Assembly (NCBI GenBank): GCA_013400115.1 | Contig: VXBP01008596.1 | Span: 62,001 to 126,000 of the forward strand | Reading direction: 5' to 3' | DNA length: 64,000 bases | DNA from: Rhinopomastus cyanomelas | Lineage: Eukaryota > Chordata > Aves > Bucerotiformes > Rhinopomastidae | In this document: one piece after another, positions 1-10,281 of the stretch | Position numbering within the stretch: position 1 is the stretch's first letter | Layout: the number at the start of each line of letters is the position of its first letter | The notes under the pieces: generated by a model | Databases searched by the model: none | What the model saw: the letters and a program-made list of their open reading frames with translations, nothing else | Told to the model about the DNA's origin: nothing | Made by a program: the position numbers and the translations under genes

Positions 1-470
1 CAGAGAACATTCTTCATGAAGTCATTAAGGTTCTGCTTCACCATCCCAAAGCCCCATTCCAACAGATGTCCTGTCCAAGGCACTGCTGTAGCTTTCCTTC
101 CCACAAACTCTTTTCTTTTTTTCCATTGCAAACTAATTAAGACAATATCAGAGTCAATAACAGAAGTCATTGGACCATGCAAAACAACACCTGAGTCAGG
201 GCAGGAGTAGCAGCTAAATGTAGGGTTCTCCGTTAAGCTTGGAGTCACCCAACTCAGGGTCTAAAATTAGCAGACAGGCTTGTCCAAGCCCCTGTCAAGC
301 TTGGCTGATGTGAACATTAGGTATTGGCTCAATATGTGCTGGGAAGATTTCAGCAACTGAAAATTTCAATAATTATTTGCAAGCTTGGATATCTTGGTTA
401 TGTAAAGCAATTAAATGCCTTAATCTGCAAGGAACTGCAAATAAACCGATGAAACCCGTAAGAGCTTAAC
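1..470. other. unique non-coding DNA
   Basis: No repeat, exon or RNA gene recognised. The only low-complexity feature is a short T-rich run near 110-124. Stop-free stretches are short and show no familiar domain. Confidence 0.6.
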
Positions 471-660
471 ACTGTCTACAGCTACCTGAAAGGAGCTCAC
501 AGAGACGTGGGGGCTGGTCTTTTCTCACAACTAACAAGCAATAGAACAAGAGGAAATGGTTTCAAGTTGCTCCAGGAGAAATTAAGGTTGGACATTAGGA
601 GAAACCTCTTCATTTAAAGGGTCATCTGGCCTTGCAACTGGCTGCCCAGAGAGGTGGTTG
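471..660 (+). mobile_element. older CR1 (family C), 5' part of a split copy
   Basis: Sense CR1 3'-region sequence, recognisable by CTACCTGAAAGGAG, GGTTTCAAGTTGCTCCAG and the GGCTGCCCAGAGAGG motif that encodes the EHWNRLP region in better copies. It stops at GGTTGAATCA, where an antisense young CR1 begins, and resumes at about 1169. The element is 5' truncated at about 471 and its frame is decayed. Confidence 0.85.
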
Positions 661-1166
661 AATCACAGAGTCACAGAATCATTAGGGATTGGAAGAGACC
701 TCGAAAGATCATCTAGTCTAATCCCCCTGACACAGCAGGATCACCTAGACCAAGTCACACAGGAACATATCCAGACAGGTCTTAAACATGTCCAGTGCAG
801 GAGCCTCCACAAGTTCCTCTGGGCAGCCTGTTCCAGTGCTCTGTCACCCTCACTGGGAAGAAGTTCCTTCTCAGATTGATGTGGAACCTCCTGTGTTCCA
901 GCTTACAATTATTGCTCCTTGTCCTATCACTAGATGACATTGAGCAGAGCCTTGCTCCATCCTCCTGACACCCATTCTTTCCATATTTATCAACCTTAAT
1001 GAGGTCACCCCTCAGTCTCCTCTTCTCCAAGCTAAAGAGACCCAGCTCCCTCAGCCTCTCCTCATAAGGGAGGTGCTCCACTTCATCATCCTTGTTGCTC
1101 TGCGCTGGACTCCCTGCAGCATCTCCACATCCCTCTTGAACTGAGGGGCCCAGAACTGGACACAAT
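661..1166 (-). mobile_element. young CR1 (family Y) nested in the older CR1
   Basis: Antisense copy whose octamer-tail end lies at 661-690 and whose truncated 5' end lies at about 1166, in the sequence encoding QFWAPQF-type residues. Diagnostic antisense motifs run in order: AAGATCATCTAGTC, GGCAGCCTGTTCCAGTGC, CAGTCTCCTCTTCTCCAAGC. The flanks on each side join into one continuous older CR1, so this is the later insertion. No target-site duplication can be fixed because both edges share AATCAC-like bases. Confidence 0.93.
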
Positions 1167-1171
1167 AGCAC
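782..1171 (-). pseudogene. CR1 ORF2 C-terminal fragment, frameshifted at both ends
   Basis: A 129-codon open stretch. The central block from VEHLPYEERLREL through CKLEHRRFHIN to EHWNRLPRG is the conserved C-terminal region of CR1 ORF2, the part downstream of the reverse transcriptase thumb. The first roughly 26 residues and the last roughly 10 do not match the family, which shows small indels near both ends. There is no start codon context, no RT motif and no endonuclease, so this is a dead remnant rather than a gene. Confidence 0.85.
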
Positions 1172-1301
1172 AATCCCTGGGTGTGTTTAGTCACACAGAG
1201 CTGTAGCTTAGGGACAGGGTTTAGCGACAGCCTTGGCAGAGTTAAAATAACAGTTGGACTTGATGATCTTGAAGGTCTTTTCCAAGCTAAATAATTCCAT
1301 G
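1169..1301 (+). mobile_element. older CR1 (family C), 3' part of the split copy
   Basis: Continuation of the element at 471-660: CATCCCTGG-type sequence, then GGGACAGGGTTTAGCG, GGACTTGATGATCTTGAAGG and a decayed octamer ending near 1301. Only the nested antisense copy separates it from its 5' part. Confidence 0.82.
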
Positions 1302-3630
1302 CATTTTGTTTTTCTTAGGCAATACTCTTCACGAGCCACATTGCTAATTACTTCACGGCACATATACACTGCCTGCAGAACGATGGGGCTCTCCTTCAAA
1401 CAAAATCCCAGAAAGCATTTCAAGCTTTTGTTTCAAGAAAAGGGAGACTGTCCTTTGTACCTTTTGAAGCACAGGAAACTTTTCTGCAGTGCACCAATAC
1501 AAGTGAAATTTTCAAAAAGGCATAAGGGAGTTAGAAAAATAATGGGAAGATCTCAAGGCACCTTCTTTTTTCTTTTAGAAGGGCCATTTTTTGAGAACAA
1601 AGATGTTTCAGGAAATCACATCAAGCCTCATTGCTCCTCTGGAGTGACTCCAGCCCTTCAGTGTCTTTCTTGAAGGGAGGGGGTCACATGAAGGGAGTCA
1701 AACCGTTGTGTTTACAAACATGTCTGTGCAGTGCCAGGGTACAGCACAGTGGCTGCCCACCTGGAGATACCCAGCTGCATGGGTCTGAGCAAGCTTTGAG
1801 CAGAGGCAGCCTGTCCCAGTGGACAGGGAGAGCCAGCACAACCTGCAGTGTGTCTGTGGGCCTGACCAATACATTTGCTAATTGATTCTATGCTGGGAAA
1901 ACTCTACACACAAGTGAAGTGTTGAGGGTAGATCACTTTCAACAAAACATTAGGTTCAGTTTTTAAAAGGAGCACAATTCCTTGATGAATCTGGTTTTCA
2001 TTAGCTATTAGACTTATAATTTTGCTCTCTCATTATTTGCATTAAAATCTGTTCCCATTGCTAATGAAGTAAGAATACAAAGAGCAACACGTAAGTGTGG
2101 GGACCTTGTGTGCTTGTGTCTCCACGGAACAAAAAGGCTGAGAAGAACTTCACTTGCAATAGATAGGAAGGAACAGTCCCTTATGTCTTTGTTGAAGCAA
2201 ACTTTTTTTACAAAGTGAAAGACAAATGTTAAGAAAGTGCCATTTGCTTCCACGGAGCCAAAGCAAAAGCCATTTTTCCTCCTTTATCTGAATTCTTGAG
2301 GAAAAAACCGGTGTCAGAGAAGGTGTCAGAATCCATCATCCAGCCCTACAATTATAGAGGAAAGCCTGGTGGTTACCTGGGCACTGGATCCTCCTCTGGG
2401 CTGCAGAGTCGGTGGGAAATCATAGACCACTGTGCACCAGCCAGTTAGTGCTGCTCAGAGAAGCATTATCGGGCTTTATCCTCATTTAAATAGTGCTTGA
2501 AAGTGTAGAGGGAATATGCAGGCTAAGCAAGAGCTCATTTCAGCCCTGTACCCCAATCTTTTCTCATTTGCTTCACTGGCAGCCTGTCAGAGGAAACGTG
2601 AAGTAGTTTTGAGTAGGTGATTAGAGTCCTTCTGCAGCGAAGGGCGCCTGTAAGTGTTCCTGCACTCAGCACCCCCTGCACCGCACCCAGCGTCACCTAG
2701 TCCATCACCTGGAACACACAGGACAAATAGCAGCCTCTAGTTTCTGAAAGAGTCAGAAAAGCTGTTGTACTTCTCCTACTCATTGCCCACCCTTGATCTA
2801 AGCAAACATACTACCTTTTCCAACGAACCTCAGTTATCACTGAGCTTGTAGAGCAAGAAAAAGAGGGAGGAAGAAGCCTATCAGCTCTGCAAAACTGAAT
2901 CTGCTCAGAAGCGGTTCCTAAAAGGAGGGGACAGGGATATCTTTGCACAAGTGTCAGTCCCAGAAACTTGCTGCTGTCTGACTGCTCTTTGATTGAAAAC
3001 AATCAGCAGCAGATGGGTAGCGTGGTGCTTAAGTGCCTGGGATTAGTCTGCGGCGCTAGACAGCACCAATAACCATAGTTTTACAGACTTCTTGGTCTAG
3101 GTTGAAACAGAAGGATGTGCCACACAGTAGGTTCTGGGCTTGGTTTTGCAATGCAGTGTCCTGTGTGTAGGCTGTGACTGTTGCAGTATAGTGAAGTCAA
3201 TGACAGCCTGATCTCTGTCCTTAGGTCATTTCTGAGATAGAGTTGCATTCTGGAAGCATCCGAATGACTTTTATTCCAGGACTGAAGAATGTGAGCAATA
3301 AAATAAAATTATGCTTAGAATACACTTGATTGCTTTGCCAATTTTTCCTCCTTTGGCCATCAGCCCAGCTGGCCTGAATTTCTGCAACTGCACATTAAAA
3401 CCAACAGTGAGTTAGGAAAGCTGGATAAACTTGTCAATGGAAGGTGATCAATCCATCCAATAAACTAAACTACTTATCCCTTTGCTCCATTAAGTGAACT
3501 CAATCTGCTTCTTTACAACAGGATCTTAAAAGAATCATCCACTTCTAGGTAGGCCTGACATTTGCAAAGGATGCTACTCTTTTGAGTTGGAGTGGACCAA
3601 ATTCTATGACAATAGGTCTACAGACACTTC
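1302..3630. other. unique non-coding DNA
   Basis: No repeat or exon recognised. A 139-codon open stretch (1254-1673, plus) starts inside the old CR1 and runs into unique DNA. Its translation has no familiar domain and is probably chance. AATAAA-like runs at about 3297-3308 have no supporting gene. Confidence 0.55.
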
Positions 3631-3892
3631 AAAGAACCACGGAACATCAGGGATTGGAAGTGACCTCAAAAGATCATCCAGACCAATCCCCCACCACAGC
3701 AGGATTCCCTAGAACAAGTTGCATAGAAACATGTCCAGGTGGGTTTAAAACATCTCTAGAGAAGGAAGCTCCCTGGGCAGCCTGTTCCAGTGCTCTGTCA
3801 CCCTCACTGTGAAGCAGTTCCTTCTCGTATTGATGTGGAACCTCCTATGTTCCAGCTGACACCTGCTGCCTCTTGTCCTATGATTGGATGAT
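3631..3892 (-). mobile_element. young CR1 (family Y), 5' truncated
   Basis: Antisense copy with tail end at about 3631 (CGGAACATCAGGGATTGGAA) and truncation near 3892, after the antisense of the DR-T-RG coding region. About 20 bases of the region encoding ESPSLEMF are deleted near 3765. It abuts an older antisense CR1 and appears to have inserted into it or beside it. Confidence 0.9.
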
Positions 3893-3902
3893 ACTCTCCC
3901 TA

Positions 3903-4093
3903 ATCACTAGATCATGGCCTCAAGTGTTAGTTATGTTCATTTTTTAACCCCTCCAGGGATGATGACTCCATCACCTCCCTGGGAAGCCTGTTCCAGTGCC
4001 CTACCACTCTCTCAGGAAAGAATTTCTTCCTAATATCCAATCTAAACTTCCCCAATGCCATTTTGGCATTTGGGAGAAGAGACCATCACCAGC
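3903..4093 (-). mobile_element. older CR1 (family C) fragment
   Basis: Antisense older CR1 recognised from GGCCTCAAGTGTTAG, the CACCTCCCTGGGAAGCCTG block and TTCCTAATATCCAATCTAAA. Its 3' tail is missing on the left, where the young copy sits. It resembles the better preserved copy at 11658-12010. Confidence 0.78.
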
Positions 4094-6338
4094 TAGAAGA
4101 AACCAGTATCAGCCTAATATTTTGTATTATGCACGGATACTTCCAAACAGCCTGTGCCAAGGCCATCATTGTCTGCACTTGGCTACACCTCATGGTACAC
4201 ACTGAAGAATTACCACAGAATAGCATCTTAGCTTTCACCCTTAAACTACTAGTCAGGGGTTGTGCTGGCCTTTGGCAGCAGCAGTGATTTGCTGGTGTCC
4301 TATCTTACACTTCACAGTGCCAGGCGTAGTGTACAATTGACTTTTGTCACAGAATTGCTGTGATTCTTACAGCACTAGGAGGGATTCTGAATGTTTTAGT
4401 GTATTGCTGCTGGTGTGGCAGGTTTGGGTGCTAACAATCCTCATGGCAAAGAAAATTGGCTCCTGCTGACATTCCTCTTGGCAGAGAGTGCAAAGAGTTT
4501 CTTATTGACTGTTTCTCCAGCCACACAGTTACTCCAAGCTAAAAGAAAAATGAAGTCAGAAAAGTCCCATAAGTTCAGCTTTTTGTTGCTTACAGAACCG
4601 CCCTGAAGTGTGATGCTGAGAACAAAGCAGGCTTCTCATCTGCTGCAGGGTGTGCTGCCGGGCTCAGCCTCCCTGAGCTCACCCTGTGTAGCTGCTAACA
4701 GCAGGCAAGGGAGTGCAGGAGGAGCTGCCACTCTCACGCAGCAGCATACAAGACATGGTGTGACCATGTTCATCAAGTTGGGATATTACTTTTAAGATAA
4801 AAACATCCTAATATTCATCTTTAGCCAAGGGATAGCAACCGAGTAAGGCAGCCTGCTTCATCCACTGGAAGTTCTAAAAGTCTTCTAATAAATGAAGTGG
4901 AGAGACTTTTGTCTTCCTTCACCCTCTAACAGTGTCTCTGAACTGCTCACAGGCGTAGCTTGCTGCTCCAGCTGGTTTTCCTCCTGTCACCAGCTCTCCA
5001 CATCTCCCACTGTCAAATAAACAGCAGTGTCCACCCAGGCACACCAGCTAAACTCACTGGAGTGCCTCCTTCTGCCAGGCTCTGGAGCTGCTGCAGCTGA
5101 CACAAGTGTACTCACAGACAGCAGGCAGGTGATCACGGAGTGATAGCTGTAGCTGTTAAAGTTTTGATCACATCACCTACCCGTGTATATCCTGCTGTTC
5201 CTCTGCTTGACGTTAATGCTTCAGTAACAGAGCTGAAGCTCAGCATGTGGCTTGGTGGGGGAGTTCTGCAGTGTGGATAAATATTGCTGCATAACCCATA
5301 GCCTGGCACCTGAGAAACTGTTTTGTCTTCCCCCTACTGGGCTCACGCTAGAGGAGGTAGGATTAGAAACTCCATTCATCTCCTTTGGACTTTGCATCAT
5401 TTTTTGTAGGCCCTGCGGGCACTTAAGGAAGGGGTTTTCTATTTGTTGGCTTCCTCAAGAAGTGAATAATTCCCCTATATAGTGCAGTTTTGCTGCTATC
5501 ATACTCAGTTTTGGCAGGTTTGCCTCTGCAGCTGTTTTCCATTAAGGCAGAAAACTCCTCAGCTGAGCTCCCACCATGCAACTGACCTCCTAAGGCTCCT
5601 CCAATAGGAAGCAGCAGTGTCATTCACGGGGAGCTGCCAGGGTATTTTAGACTTGTTCATAAGTTTACAAAAAAAACCCTGGCCAATTCAGGGAGAGGAA
5701 AGACTGTAGAGCTGGATGGTTCTTGAACCACTCTTTTCCACAGACCTACTGATTTCCATGAAATCCCATGGCAGTTTCCAGCTGTGCTCCAAGTTTCACT
5801 GCTGTCATGGGGTTCCCAAGCCAATGGGGAATCAAGGAAGAAAAGGTAGCTGGGAGGGGAAGGAGGTAACATGGTGCTTAAGAGCAGATTTTAGCCTAAC
5901 TCTGCTCTCAAACCTGCACACCTAATTTGTTCTGTTAATTGCAAATTGACAGCGTTGGCATGCTGAAACCTCTTCTGTGATCACACTGCACAAGCAATAG
6001 CTGCAGTCCAAGCTGCACGTGAAAGCTTTATTGTCACCAAGGAGCTAAGGAGAACAGGGGAATTCTCTACAGTTACAGCTCCTTCCTTGCAGAAACTTCC
6101 CTCTGTCTCTGCCTTGCACACAGGTCAATTGTCTGCCAGGCTACAGAAATGAACTAGCAATTTGAAGCCAATTACACACGTAAATTGAGGTAGTTGGAGG
6201 CCACCAACTACCAAATGAAGAGGAGCTCCAGCATTGGACAAGGCCATTTCTGTATTTTGTGTTGAGCAGTGAGTGATAAGACAATTTCTATCTTCTTACT
6301 AGTTATAAAAGCCAATATAAGTAAATGGAAAGGTATTT
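4094..6338. other. unique non-coding DNA
   Basis: No repeat, exon or RNA gene recognised. Open stretches up to 76 codons lack any familiar motif. Confidence 0.55.
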
Positions 6339-6580
6339 CACAGAATCACAGACCACCAGGGATTGGAAGGGACCTCGAAAGATCATCCAGTCCAATCCCC
6401 CTGCCACAACAGAGTCCCCTAGATCCAGTTGCACAGGAACATGTCCAGGTGGGTTTTAAATGTCTCCAGAGAAGGAGACCCCACAACCCTCCTGGGCAGC
6501 CCACTCCAGGGCTCTGTCACTCTCACTGTGAAGAAGTTCCCTCTGATATCCATATGGAAACTCCTGTTTTACAGCTCACG
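6339..6580 (-). mobile_element. young CR1 (family Y), 5' truncated
   Basis: Antisense copy with tail (CACAGAATCACAGACC) at 6339 and truncation near 6580. It is followed within about 5 bp by the tail of a second antisense copy, so the two are stacked in the same orientation. Confidence 0.92.
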
Positions 6581-6584
6581 GACC

Positions 6585-6710
6585 CACAGAACCATAGAAG
6601 CACAGAATAGTAGAGATTGGAAGGGACCAAGAAAGATCATCTAGTCCAAACCCCCCACCACAGCTGGATCCCCTAGATCAAGCCACGCAGGAAGACATCC
6701 AGGAGGGTTT
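6585..6710 (-). mobile_element. young CR1 (family Y), short 3' fragment
   Basis: Antisense copy of about 125 bp: tail ACCATAGAAGCACAGAATAG, then AAGATCATCTAGTCC and CATCCAGGAGGGTTTT, truncated there. It is immediately 5' (in element terms) of the copy at 6339-6580, so one probably inserted at the edge of the other. Confidence 0.9.
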
Positions 6711-7661
6711 TCACAGAGCACTGCTCTATACACTGCTGCTCTAATGAAAATACAGTTAAAATGTCTCCTGCCACCAGGTGTGGCGGCTACTCTGCTTCTG
6801 CCCGTGAATCCCCCGGGCACAGTTTCCCCACCACATCTCACTGCCTTTGCCAGTATCCAGTCACAGCTAATTACTGTAATTAGGCAGGGTTAAATAAGAA
6901 ATCAATTACAGTTTCTCCCTTGAGCCTTTTCTTGACTGTGTGTGGTATGGTTTTCTTCAGACAGATCTCCTCTGGCAGCTGCATTTTGTGTTTCAAGCCT
7001 CCTGAAGGGGAGGGCTTGGAGGAGAGGGTGTAGTGGCCATGGCAGCTAGGCACGTTGCTACTGCCTGGCTGGTGAGCTGTCAGTATGGACTGTGGGCTTT
7101 TGCACACCTCCTGCACCCTTTTTTTTCTGCAAACTGGTGTTGCAAGTGGAAAAAAAGACCTTCCTGGGTGTTTCCCTTGCTGCGTGCCAGGGAGGACCTG
7201 GCAGTTCAAGTGCTGAAGAATCAGGTCTGCTCGATCAGCATTTTGCTGGAGAAAGCTGCACTGAGGAATTGAAGAGTTTGCCAGTCTGGACAGCTGAGAG
7301 TACCAGTGTCTGCAGACGACGATGGTGACATATGAATAATAGAGAGGGTGGTGGTACCTGTCTCTACTTGACAGACATGTGCTTTTCCCAGGTTTCTAAT
7401 GTAAAAAAACCCAAGGACCAGTACAATAATAATCTCCCATTGTATTTTTCTCAGACTACGTGATGGCATTTGTGACACAGTTTGTGTGCACTAACTTGCT
7501 TAACCTTTTCTTCTTTTCTGCATACAGTTATAGAGTTAATATACACTTTTCCATCTTCCCTAAGCTATTCATTGTCTGGCAAATTCTTTCCGAGATCTTA
7601 TTGAGACCTAACTGCTTTGTTTTCTTTTCCTTTGTCTTTAATTGTGGTCTTGAACCCACCA
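6711..7661. other. unique non-coding DNA with a homeodomain-type palindrome
   Basis: No exon or repeat recognised. Contains a perfect 8-bp inverted repeat with a 1-nt spacer at 6867-6883 (CTAATTAC-T-GTAATTAG), giving two TAATTA-like cores. Confidence 0.55.
6867..6883. promoter_or_regulatory. candidate palindromic homeodomain site
   Basis: CTAATTAC and GTAATTAG form a perfect inverted repeat around one T. TAAT/ATTA cores are the general binding unit of homeodomain proteins. A single palindrome in AT-rich DNA is weak evidence, and no neighbouring gene is visible. Confidence 0.2.
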
Positions 7662-7682
7662 CAATCACAGAATCACAGAACA
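7662..7682 (-). mobile_element. inverted CR1 tail stub at the 5' junction of a sense CR1
   Basis: Two antisense tail octamers (AATCACAG AATCACAG) lie just before the 5' truncation point of the sense copy that follows. This is either a nearly fully truncated antisense insertion or an inverted end made during insertion of the sense copy. Confidence 0.65.
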
Positions 7683-7706
7683 TGATAAAGGATGTGATCT
7701 TTATCA
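7683..7706. repeat. 8-bp hairpin at a CR1 5' junction
   Basis: TGATAAAG (7683-7690) and CTTTATCA (7699-7706) are perfect inverted repeats with an 8-nt loop. TGATAAAGG recurs at 7711-7719 as the first bases of the sense CR1. The three-copy arrangement looks like a local template switch at the insertion junction. Confidence 0.7.
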
Positions 7707-7709
7707 CAG

Positions 7710-8057
7710 ATGATAAAGGAGGTGGAGCACCTCCCTTATGAGGAGAGGTTGAGGGACCTGGATCTCTTTAGCTTGGAGAAGAGGAGACTGAGGGGTGACC
7801 TCATTAATGTCTGTAAATATTTGAGGGGTGGGTGTCAGGAGGATGGAGCTGGGCTGTTCTCGGTGTCATGTAGTGATAGGAAGAGGGGTAATTGTTGTAA
7901 GCTGGAACATAGGAGGTTCCATATAAATATCAGAAGGAACTTCTTCACAGTGAGGGTGATGGAGCACTGGAACAGGCTGCCCAAGGGGGTTGTGGAGTCT
8001 CCCTCACTGGAGATATTCAAGAGCCGACTGGATGAGTTCCTGTGTGACTTGGTTTAG
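7710..8057 (+). pseudogene. CR1 ORF2 C-terminal fragment (open)
   Basis: 115 codons without a stop from the 5' truncation to the natural stop after FLCDLV. Family landmarks in order: EEVEHLPYEERL-type start (about residues 4-14), LFSLEKRRLRGDL (20-32), GGCQEDGAGLFS (41-52), LEHRRFHIN (65-73), EHWNRLPKG (84-92). This is the post-RT C-terminal domain of CR1 ORF2. RT and endonuclease are absent, so the copy cannot move. The intact frame implies a fairly recent insertion. Confidence 0.88.
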
Positions 8058-8146
8058 GTGATGCTGCTGTTGCAGGTGGACTGGAGTAGATGATCTTTTA
8101 AGGTCCCTTCCAATCCATAGTGATTCTATGATTCTATGATTCTATG
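7711..8146 (+). mobile_element. young CR1 (family Y1) with intact 3' end
   Basis: Sense copy from the region encoding EVEHLPYEERL through the 3' untranslated region to three ATTCTATG octamers (8123-8146). It is one of the cleanest 3' ends in the window and useful as a local reference. Confidence 0.96.
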
Positions 8147-9120
8147 ATGTGAATGAACTTTGCATCAAGTGGCGTGACCAAACATGCACATCTGAAATAT
8201 GCATCTTCATCTGCATGCATTTCTAAGATGGATGCTGGAGGCTTTTTTTAAAGATCTAAACTTAGAAATATTTCCTTTCAGTGTTGATGACAGGTAAATA
8301 AATCAATGTGTCAACATAAATGATCTCAGAGTTATTCCATCCTGCCAGATACAATATTCTTAAGTGCCATGGGATCCTCAAAGTTGTCATTGGCACTTTT
8401 CCCTGCAGACTACACACAAGGTTCAGAATTCTTTAAATCTGTAAACTGGGGGAAACCACAATTCTACTGAGAATAGAGGAGCCACTACTCATGATTTCAG
8501 CAGTTCAGGTGTAGTAATCCTTATGAGTTGTCATGAATGCTGATGCTCAATGGACAAGGCATGGACCTTGCAGCCAGACAAACCAGAAAGGTTCCAGGTC
8601 CTGGCAGACCTACCCTGCCTATGCACTTCACGTATTTACTTAAGCTAATGCTTTCCTGACAGAGCAGTGCAGAGGAAGCATTAAGAGAATGGAGAACCCA
8701 TTCCAAATGATGCAGAATGAAATACCTACTTTGGCAGAGGCACCTTTTCTCTTTTTTTAAAGTGGCAAATGTGAAAATGCAACCAGTTCTTTTTTTTATC
8801 CAAGGATGAGCACCTACAGAACTTGGCTGATGTGTAGTGCATGTCTTTTTTGACCCTTGCAGCTGTTTCCCAGATCCTTTTCGTTGGTCTAGTGTGATGC
8901 TGTGGATGGAGTTAACCTCATGTATGTAGCACGATACCAGCTGTCACCAAGGGTGACAGCTAGTTAGCCTTGGCTCCCTTTACAGTCTACAGAAAGCAAG
9001 AGGTGCCTGGTTTTCAATGTTGCTTGTTAAAGGTGGCTGTTACTGTCTCAGGTGCAAGCTCTTCTGCTGAGTTAGTGAAGGCTCACATGAAATGCAATGC
9101 AACAGTTCTCAAGTTAGCAG
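8147..9120. other. unique non-coding DNA
   Basis: No exon or repeat recognised. Holds a perfect 10-bp stem with a 3-nt loop at 8939-8961. Confidence 0.55.
8939..8961. repeat. 10-bp perfect inverted repeat, 3-nt loop
   Basis: AGCTGTCACC (8939-8948), AAG, GGTGACAGCT (8952-8961). It could extrude as a hairpin. It does not coincide with a CR1 edge, and no U-run or gene context supports a terminator or an RNA gene. Confidence 0.75.
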
Positions 9121-9833
9121 TCACGGAACATTAGGGACTGGAAGGGACCTTGAAAGATCATCTAGTCCAAACCCCCTGCCAGAGCAGGATCATCTAGACC
9201 CAGTCACACAGGAACATGTGCAGGTGGGTTTTAAACATCTCCAGAGAAGGAATCTCCACAACTCTCCTGGGCAGCTTGTTCCAATGCTCCATCACCCTCA
9301 CTGTGAAGAAGTTCTTTCTCATACTTATGTGAAACCTCCTCTGTTCCAGCTTACACCTATTGCCCCTTGTCCTATCACTAGATGACACTGAGAAGAGCCT
9401 GGCTCCATCCTCCTGACATGCACCCCTCACATATCTATAAACAGTAATGAGGTGACTCCTCAGTGTCCTTTTCTCCAAGCTGAAGAGACCCAGACTTTCC
9501 TCATAAGGGAGGTGTTCTGTTACCTTCTTCAAATTTGTGGTTCTGTGCTGGACTCAGTCCAGCAGTTCTGTGTCCTTCTGGAACTGAGGAGCCCAGAACT
9601 GCACACAATATTCCAAATGTGGTCTCACCAGAGCAGAGTAGAGGGGTAGGAGAAGCTGTCTCGATCTGCTAACCACCTCCCTTCTGACCCACCCCAGGAT
9701 GCCACTGGTGTTTTTGGCCACAAAGGCACATTGCTCGCTCATGGTCCACCAGGACCCTCAGGTCACTTTCTCCTACTCTGGTCTCTAACAGGTCAGTCCC
9801 CAACCTATACTGGTACCTGGGTTTGTTCTTGAC
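9121..9833 (-). mobile_element. young CR1 (family Y), about 710 bp
   Basis: Antisense copy from tail (CACGGAACATTAGGGACTGG) to a 5' truncation near 9833 in the sequence after GTACTGGTACCTGG. It covers the ORF2 C-terminal domain and part of the RT thumb region (antisense of LALVAKKA and PHLEYCVQFWAPQF). It is head-to-head with the sense family B copy that starts within a few bases. Confidence 0.94.
9194..9532 (-). pseudogene. CR1 ORF2 C-terminal fragment
   Basis: 112 codons with the usual order: EHLPYEE, LFSLEKR, GACQEDGARLFSVSSSDRTRGN, LEQRRFHIS, EHWNKLP, ending FLCDWV. About 7 codons are lost between EESL and GLFSLEK relative to sister copies (ERLREL missing). An upstream continuation in another frame (9554-9742) carries PHLEYCVQFWAPQFQKDTELLD. 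Frameshifts separate the two, so it is non-functional. Confidence 0.85.
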
Positions 9834-9836
9834 CAC

Positions 9837-10281
9837 AGTAGAGCAACTCAAATCGGAGGGCTGGAGCACCTCCCCTATGAGGACAGGCTGAGCAAGTTGG
9901 GGTTGTTCAGCCTGAAGAGGAGGCTCCCAGGTGACCTTCTAGCAGCTTTCCAATCTCTGAAGGAAGGGGGCTAAAAGAGATCTGGGATGGGGTTTTTTAC
10001 ACAGGTGCATAGTGAGAGGACAAGGGGAAAGGGTCACAGACTTGAAGAGGGCAGATTGAGGTTGGACATGAGGAACAAATTCTTTCCTATGAGAGCGGTG
10101 GGGTGCTGGAACAGGTTGCCCAAGGGAGTTGTGTCTGCCCCTTCCCTGGAAATGTTGAAGCCCAGGTTGGCTGGGCCCCTGAGTGACCTGCTGTAGTGAA
10201 GGTGTCCCTGCCTGTGCAGAGGGGTTGGAACTAGATGATCATTAAAGCCCTTCCAACCCTGGCCATTCTATGATTCTATGA
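9837..10281 (+). mobile_element. CR1 family B copy with 3' end
   Basis: Sense copy of a distinct subfamily: GCTGAGCAAGTTGGGGTTG, CACAGACTTGAAGAGGGCAG, then GGTTGGAACTAGATGATC and two octamers ending near 10281. ORF2 remains read TRGKGHRLEEGRLRLDMR...CWNRLPKGVV...LSDL at 9987-10196. It is 5' truncated at the edge of the antisense family Y copy. Confidence 0.93.

Noticed and set aside
1254..1673. 139-codon plus-strand open stretch
   Set aside because: Begins inside a decayed CR1 3' untranslated region and has no domain.
3295..3310. AATAAAATAAA as a polyadenylation signal of a gene
   Set aside because: No coding sequence or exon-like stretch upstream.
9121..10281. Head-to-head CR1 pair as a single inverted duplication
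   Set aside because: The two copies belong to different families (Y and B) and both keep normal 3' ends, so independent insertions explain it.
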